From NCBI GenBank assembly GCA_030037185.1, contig JASHRR010000853.1, forward strand, positions 1-9,876: DNA of 9,876 bases, written 5' to 3'. Positions 6,880 to 9,876 of the stretch are shown one piece after another. This stretch comes from Xanthobacteraceae bacterium. Its GTDB lineage: Bacteria; Pseudomonadota; Alphaproteobacteria; Rhizobiales; Xanthobacteraceae. The translations under genes and the position numbers were made by a program. The first letter of the stretch is position 1. Each line of letters begins with the position of its first letter. Below the pieces are notes generated by a model. It did not search any database and had not been told where the DNA came from. It saw only the letters and a program-made list of their open reading frames with translations.

Positions 6880-7899
6880 CTAACTCCACGTACGAGCAGT
6901 GCGGCCGACGATCAAGCGTACTAATCCTGCCGCGCCGGAAGGCATCAGGTAGATGACGCCAATCAGGATAACCCCGTAGACCGCTTGCGCCAAGCCCTTG
7001 GACACTTGCTCGGCAATATCGGGCACGAACAGGATGAACAAGCCGCCGAACAGCGTACCCGGTATGGAGCCGACTCCCCCGATCACCAAACCGACGAACA
7101 GCGCAATGGCGAGATTGAACGTGAAACTGTCCGGCGCCACGAACTGGACCGCGATCGCTCCGAGCGCGCCGGCGACGCCCGTGTAGAGTGCGCTGACCCC
7201 GAACGTCAGCGACTTGTACAGCGCCACGTTGACGCCCATGGCGCTCGCGGCGATCGGATTGTCGCGGATCGCGATGATCGCCCGGCCGGTCCGGCTTCTC
7301 ACCAAATTGACGGCACCGGCATACATCAGCGCCGCAACCAGCATCGTGAAGTAATAGAGCCATTGATCGGAGTTCAGGGGAACGCCGAACGGGGCTTCTG
7401 GCTTGAGGATGACGATGCCCTGGACGCCGCCGGTCCACGGCTCGAGCGGTGTCGATTTCAAAAGCTGCGGCATCGCAATGGCGAGCGCGAAGGTGGCGAG
7501 CGCAAGATACAAACCCTCAAGGCGCAATGCCGGCAAGCCGAACAGAAATCCGACCACGAAGCAGACCGCGCCGGCTGCCGGCAATGTCCAGCAGTAGGCG
7601 ACGCCGGCTTGATCCATCAAAATTGCAGCCGTGTAGGCGCCAATTGCATAAAAGGCGCTGTGGCCGAGGGAGAACTGTCCGTTGAAGCCGGTCAGCAGAT
7701 TCAGCCCGAGGATGGCAATGGCGTAGATCAAGGCGAGCGTGAGCTGAAAAACGAGGAAGCCCTTGATTGCCAGCGGCAGGAGCAGCGCCACGGTTAAGCC
7801 GACGCCCGCCGCGGCCCGCCCCCAGGTTTTTACCGGAACGCCAGCAATGCTCTCGCTCGGGGTTTGTGCAAGGCTCGATTTAGAGGGCGTTCCTGTCAT
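6880..7899 (-). CDS. livM: Branched-chain-type ABC transporter permease LivM
   Basis: A 339-residue inner-membrane permease that pairs with LivH to form the translocation channel. A 25-30-residue cytoplasmic N-terminal tail is followed by many hydrophobic segments, for example about 31-70, 82-122, 128-145, 182-200, 228-252, 262-296 and 302-320. LNLLTGFNGQFSLGHSAFYAIGAY (67-89) is the LivM hallmark. GRAIIAIRDNPIAASAMGVN (205-224) is the EAA-type loop that contacts the ATPases. The ATG at 7899 has GGGAGG 6-11 bases upstream. It lies 130 bp after livH and 80 bp before the binding-protein gene. Length and architecture are normal. Confidence 0.96.
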   Translation of the reverse strand: MTGTPSKSSLAQTPSESIAGVPVKTWGRAAAGVGLTVALLLPLAIKGFLVFQLTLALIYAIAILGLNLLTGFNGQFSLGHSAFYAIGAYTAAILMDQAGVAYCWTLPAAGAVCFVVGFLFGLPALRLEGLYLALATFALAIAMPQLLKSTPLEPWTGGVQGIVILKPEAPFGVPLNSDQWLYYFTMLVAALMYAGAVNLVRSRTGRAIIAIRDNPIAASAMGVNVALYKSLTFGVSALYTGVAGALGAIAVQFVAPDSFTFNLAIALFVGLVIGGVGSIPGTLFGGLFILFVPDIAEQVSKGLAQAVYGVILIGVIYLMPSGAAGLVRLIVGRTARTWS

Positions 7900-7950
7900 C
7901 CGGGCCTCCCGCGCAAGACCCCCGGCTTCACCCGGAGGAGGAAGCGCGGG
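7900..7950 (-). promoter_or_regulatory. Possible RBS-sequestering hairpin before livM
   Basis: CCCGCGC (7944-7950 as read on the minus strand) can pair with GCGCGGG (7908-7914), the latter running into the livM GGGAGG (7905-7910). In addition CCTCCTCC (7934-7941 on the minus strand) can pair with the same GGAGG. Either fold would hide the ribosome binding site until livH translation or another factor opens it. Its use in the cell is not shown by sequence. Confidence 0.3.
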
Positions 7951-8029
7951 CGCCAGGCATCGCCACAGCCGTCCGCGCGATCAGGAAGTTTGCAGTACGT
8001 GGCGTTGATGGCGCAGGCAATAAGTGTGC

Positions 8030-8908
8030 TCACACCCGGCTCACGACGGTCTGACCGAACAGGCCGCTCGGCTTGATGCTCAGCACCGCGACGATGATGA
8101 ACAGCGCGATCGTCAGCTTGAGCTCGCGCCCCACATAGGGAATGAACGTGCCGACGAGATTTTCGGTAACGCCGACTGCCAGTCCGCCGAGCACAGCGCC
8201 TGCCGGGCTGGTGAGTCCGCCGACCACCGCGGCGGCAAAGCCATAGTCCAGGATGCTCGTCATCATATTCGGATCGAGGAACACCACGGGAGCGATCATC
8301 ACGCCGGCAACTGCACCGATCGCGGCCGCCATGCCCCAACCGAGCGCAATCATCCAGCCGACACGAATGCCGGAAAGCCGCGCGGACTCCGGGTTTGCGG
8401 CTGCCGCACGCATCGCAAGCCCGATCCGCGTGTGACGAAAGAACACGTATAGCAGCACCAGCATCGCCAGCGTCACCCCCATCATTCCGGCATCATGCGA
8501 ACTCATCAGGCCGTTGCCGAACAGCGAGCGTGAGCCAAACGGCGTCGGAAAGCTCTTCACGTTGTAATCCCAGACGAAGCCTGCGAGGCTGTTGAGAATG
8601 GCGAACAAGGCGATAAACAGCACAACGTGCGAGAGCACCGGCGCCTTGCGGAGCGGCCGGAACAGCACGCGCTCGATGGCGATCCCGGCAACGAAAGACA
8701 AGGCGATGGTACAGGCGAAGGCGACCCAGTACGGCGCACCCCACTGCATGAGCTGCCAGGCGATGAAGGTTGAGAACATTGCCATCTCGCCTTGCGCGAA
8801 ATTCAAATGATTGATGGTCTGGTAGATCATGACGATCGCCAACGCGAGGCAGGCATAAATGCTGCCCGTCGCCAATCCTGCCAGCACCTGATTGAGGAAC
8901 AGCTCCAT
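8030..8908 (-). CDS. livH: Branched-chain-type ABC transporter permease LivH
   Basis: A 292-residue polytopic inner-membrane permease, partner of LivM. The start MELFLNQVLAGLATGSIYAC and the following IYQTINHLNFAQGEMAM (28-44) are typical of LivH. The cytoplasmic EAA-type loop is GLAMRAAAANPESARLSGIR (163-182). DYGFAAAVVGGLTSPAGAVLGG (221-242) and LSIKPSGLFG (276-285) complete the family pattern. The frame continues upstream to an ATG at 9097, inside livF, but the ATG at 8908 has GAGGAG 7-12 bases before it and gives the normal N-terminus. The stop codon sits in a small palindrome, GTGTGAGCACAC. Function as a Liv-type permease is certain from family features; the substrate is not. Confidence 0.96.
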   Translation of the reverse strand: MELFLNQVLAGLATGSIYACLALAIVMIYQTINHLNFAQGEMAMFSTFIAWQLMQWGAPYWVAFACTIALSFVAGIAIERVLFRPLRKAPVLSHVVLFIALFAILNSLAGFVWDYNVKSFPTPFGSRSLFGNGLMSSHDAGMMGVTLAMLVLLYVFFRHTRIGLAMRAAAANPESARLSGIRVGWMIALGWGMAAAIGAVAGVMIAPVVFLDPNMMTSILDYGFAAAVVGGLTSPAGAVLGGLAVGVTENLVGTFIPYVGRELKLTIALFIIVAVLSIKPSGLFGQTVVSRV

Positions 8909-9059
8909 CCGATTCTCCTCATACTCAGTTCGCAGGGCAGGCAACGCAAAGCCTGGCCACCGTCCCCGATCCGCGCAAGCGGCGGATAGGGAGGCGGGCC
9001 CGGCGGCAGCAGCGCGCCTTCGCACCCTATAGGTGATTCCATTCAATCGAAATCCGCTT
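8909..9059 (-). promoter_or_regulatory. livF-livH intergenic region with hairpin
   Basis: This 151-bp gap holds no recognisable gene. A hairpin is formed by ATCCGC (8969-8974) and GCGGAT (8982-8987), extended by CCC/GGG across one mismatch. It lacks a T-run, so it is not a clear terminator. Near livF is an AT-richer stretch (minus strand GATTGAATGGAATCACC then TATAGG) that could hold a weak promoter for livH, though no convincing -35/-10 spacing is seen. Confidence 0.3.
8915..8920 (-). promoter_or_regulatory. Ribosome binding site of livH
   Basis: GAGGAG, 7-12 bases before the ATG at 8908, is a near-ideal Shine-Dalgarno sequence. It decides this start over the longer open frame reaching 9097. 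Confidence 0.75.
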
Positions 9060-9779
9060 TTAATACCCGAGATAGACGCGGCGCACATGTTCGTCATTGC
9101 GCAGATCCCGCGCCGCCCCGCTCAGCACCAATTGGCCGGTCTCAATCAGATAGGCGCGATCGGCAAGCTCGAGCGCCGATGAGGTATTCTGCTCGACCAG
9201 CAGCATGCTGATGTTCTCGGCGCGGTTGAGGGTGCGCAGGATTTCGAACAGTTCGCCGACGAGGAGCGGCGCGAGCCCGAAGGACGGCTCGTCGAGCAAC
9301 ATGAGCTTTGGCCGCAGCATCACAGCGCGCGCCAGCGCCAGCATCTGCTGCTCGCCGCCGCTCAGGGTGCCGGCCTGCTGCTTGCGCCGCGCCTCAAGTC
9401 GCGGAAAATATCCATAGACCCGCTCGATATCCCTCGAAATTGCGGCGTGATCGCGCCGCGAGAGCGCGCCGACCTCGAGGTTTTCCTCGACCGTCAGCGA
9501 GACGAAGGTGCCTCGGCCTTGCGGCACATGGGCGATGCCCAGTCGCACGATGTCTTCGGTCGCGCGCCCGGCGAGCGATCGGCCGCAGAAACGAATATCG
9601 CCGGTGGTGCGCACCATGCCGGATAGCGCCCGCAAGGTCGTTGTCTTGCCGGCGCCATTGGCTCCAAGCAGTGCGGTGGCGCCGCCTTCGCTGACCTTGA
9701 TGTCAAGCCCGAACAGCACCTGGGTGGCGCCGTAGAAAGCGCAAAGTCCCGCGGTTTCCAGCAGTATCGCCGGCGTCAC
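9060..9779 (-). CDS. livF: Branched-chain-type ABC transporter ATP-binding protein LivF
   Basis: A 239-residue cytoplasmic ATPase that powers the LivHM permease together with LivG. Walker A is GANGAGKT (39-46), the Q-loop is VPQGRG (85-90, Q87), the ABC signature is LSGGEQQ (139-145) and Walker B is LMLLDEPSFGL (159-169). The switch region reads LLVEQNTS (193-200) without a histidine, as is usual in LivF. The start is GTG at 9779, sharing a 4-bp GTGA overlap with the livG stop; GGGG upstream within livG can serve as ribosome binding site. The overlap indicates translational coupling of the two ATPases. Length and motifs are normal. Confidence 0.96.
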   Translation of the reverse strand: MTPAILLETAGLCAFYGATQVLFGLDIKVSEGGATALLGANGAGKTTTLRALSGMVRTTGDIRFCGRSLAGRATEDIVRLGIAHVPQGRGTFVSLTVEENLEVGALSRRDHAAISRDIERVYGYFPRLEARRKQQAGTLSGGEQQMLALARAVMLRPKLMLLDEPSFGLAPLLVGELFEILRTLNRAENISMLLVEQNTSSALELADRAYLIETGQLVLSGAARDLRNDEHVRRVYLGY

Positions 9780-9876
9780 TTGGCGGCCCCGAGATATGCG
9801 GTGACGACGTTTGGATCAGCTCGCACTTGAGCTGGCGTACCCTCTGCGATCTTGCGGCCGAAATCGAGCACCACGA
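9776..9876 (-). CDS. livG: Branched-chain-type ABC transporter ATP-binding protein LivG, C-terminal fragment
   Basis: Only the last 32 codons and the stop are in the window; the 5' part lies beyond the right edge. The translated end, VVLDFGRKIAEGTPAQVRAD followed by PNVVTAYLGAAK, matches the usual LivG tail: the VLDFG, IAEGTP and YLG elements follow the H-loop. Its stop TGA overlaps the livF GTG start as GTGA. It is identified from this tail plus its position before livF. Walker motifs cannot be checked here. Confidence 0.85.
   Translation of the reverse strand, partial: VVLDFGRKIAEGTPAQVRADPNVVTAYLGAAK

Noticed and set aside
8909..9097. N-terminal extension of LivH by 63 residues
   Set aside because: It begins inside livF and reads as non-conserved sequence; GAGGAG before 8908 and the typical LivH N-terminus decide the start.
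1..9876. Defence system, CRISPR array, mobile element or novel non-metabolic system
   Set aside because: All nine genes belong to transporter or beta-oxidation families in one orientation; there are no spaced direct repeats, transposase, integrase or toxin-antitoxin features.

Overview
The window reads as one long block of genes on the minus strand of a GC-rich alphaproteobacterium. The gene content, gene order and repeat types resemble the Bradyrhizobium/Rhodopseudomonas group (Nitrobacteraceae). That placement comes from recognising protein families and repeats, not from a database search. In transcription order (right to left) the genes are: the end of an ABC ATPase (livG), livF, livH, livM, a periplasmic solute-binding protein, an acyl-CoA ligase (pimA-like), a thiolase (pimB-like), a large-type acyl-CoA dehydrogenase (pimC-like) and a second, small-type acyl-CoA dehydrogenase (pimD-like) that runs off the left edge. 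No tRNA, rRNA, CRISPR array, insertion sequence or phage gene was seen.

Right half (about 5579-9876): a complete branched-chain-amino-acid-type (HAAT/Liv) ABC importer. livG and livF overlap by 4 bp. livH, livM and the binding-protein gene follow, separated by gaps of 151, 130 and 80 bp. The gap before the binding-protein gene holds a perfect TATAAT hexamer between two copies of GGTTCAC, a good candidate promoter/operator. The gap before livM can fold so that the ribosome binding site is paired.

Left half (about 1-5485): the order ligase, thiolase, acyl-CoA dehydrogenase large, acyl-CoA dehydrogenase small matches the pimABCD core of the Rhodopseudomonas palustris pimFABCDE operon for dicarboxylate (pimelate-type) and fatty-acid beta-oxidation. 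The ligase and thiolase genes overlap by 8 bp, and thiolase and pimC are 11 bp apart. No enoyl-CoA hydratase or 3-hydroxyacyl-CoA dehydrogenase (pimF/pimE functions) is present. The slot upstream of pimA is occupied by the transporter instead.

Together the genes suggest an uptake-and-degradation unit. The periplasmic protein and Liv-type permease would import a carboxylic acid, the ligase would make the CoA thioester, the PimC/PimD pair would dehydrogenate it, and the thiolase would release acetyl-CoA. The substrate is inferred from the neighbours only.

The most unusual feature is inside the ligase gene. A stretch of about 150 bp (4850-5001) is bounded by hairpins and looks like an intergenic palindromic repeat of this bacterial group, yet it is read through in frame and adds a hydrophilic insert to the protein. 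The pathway itself is a known type; no wholly new system was found.
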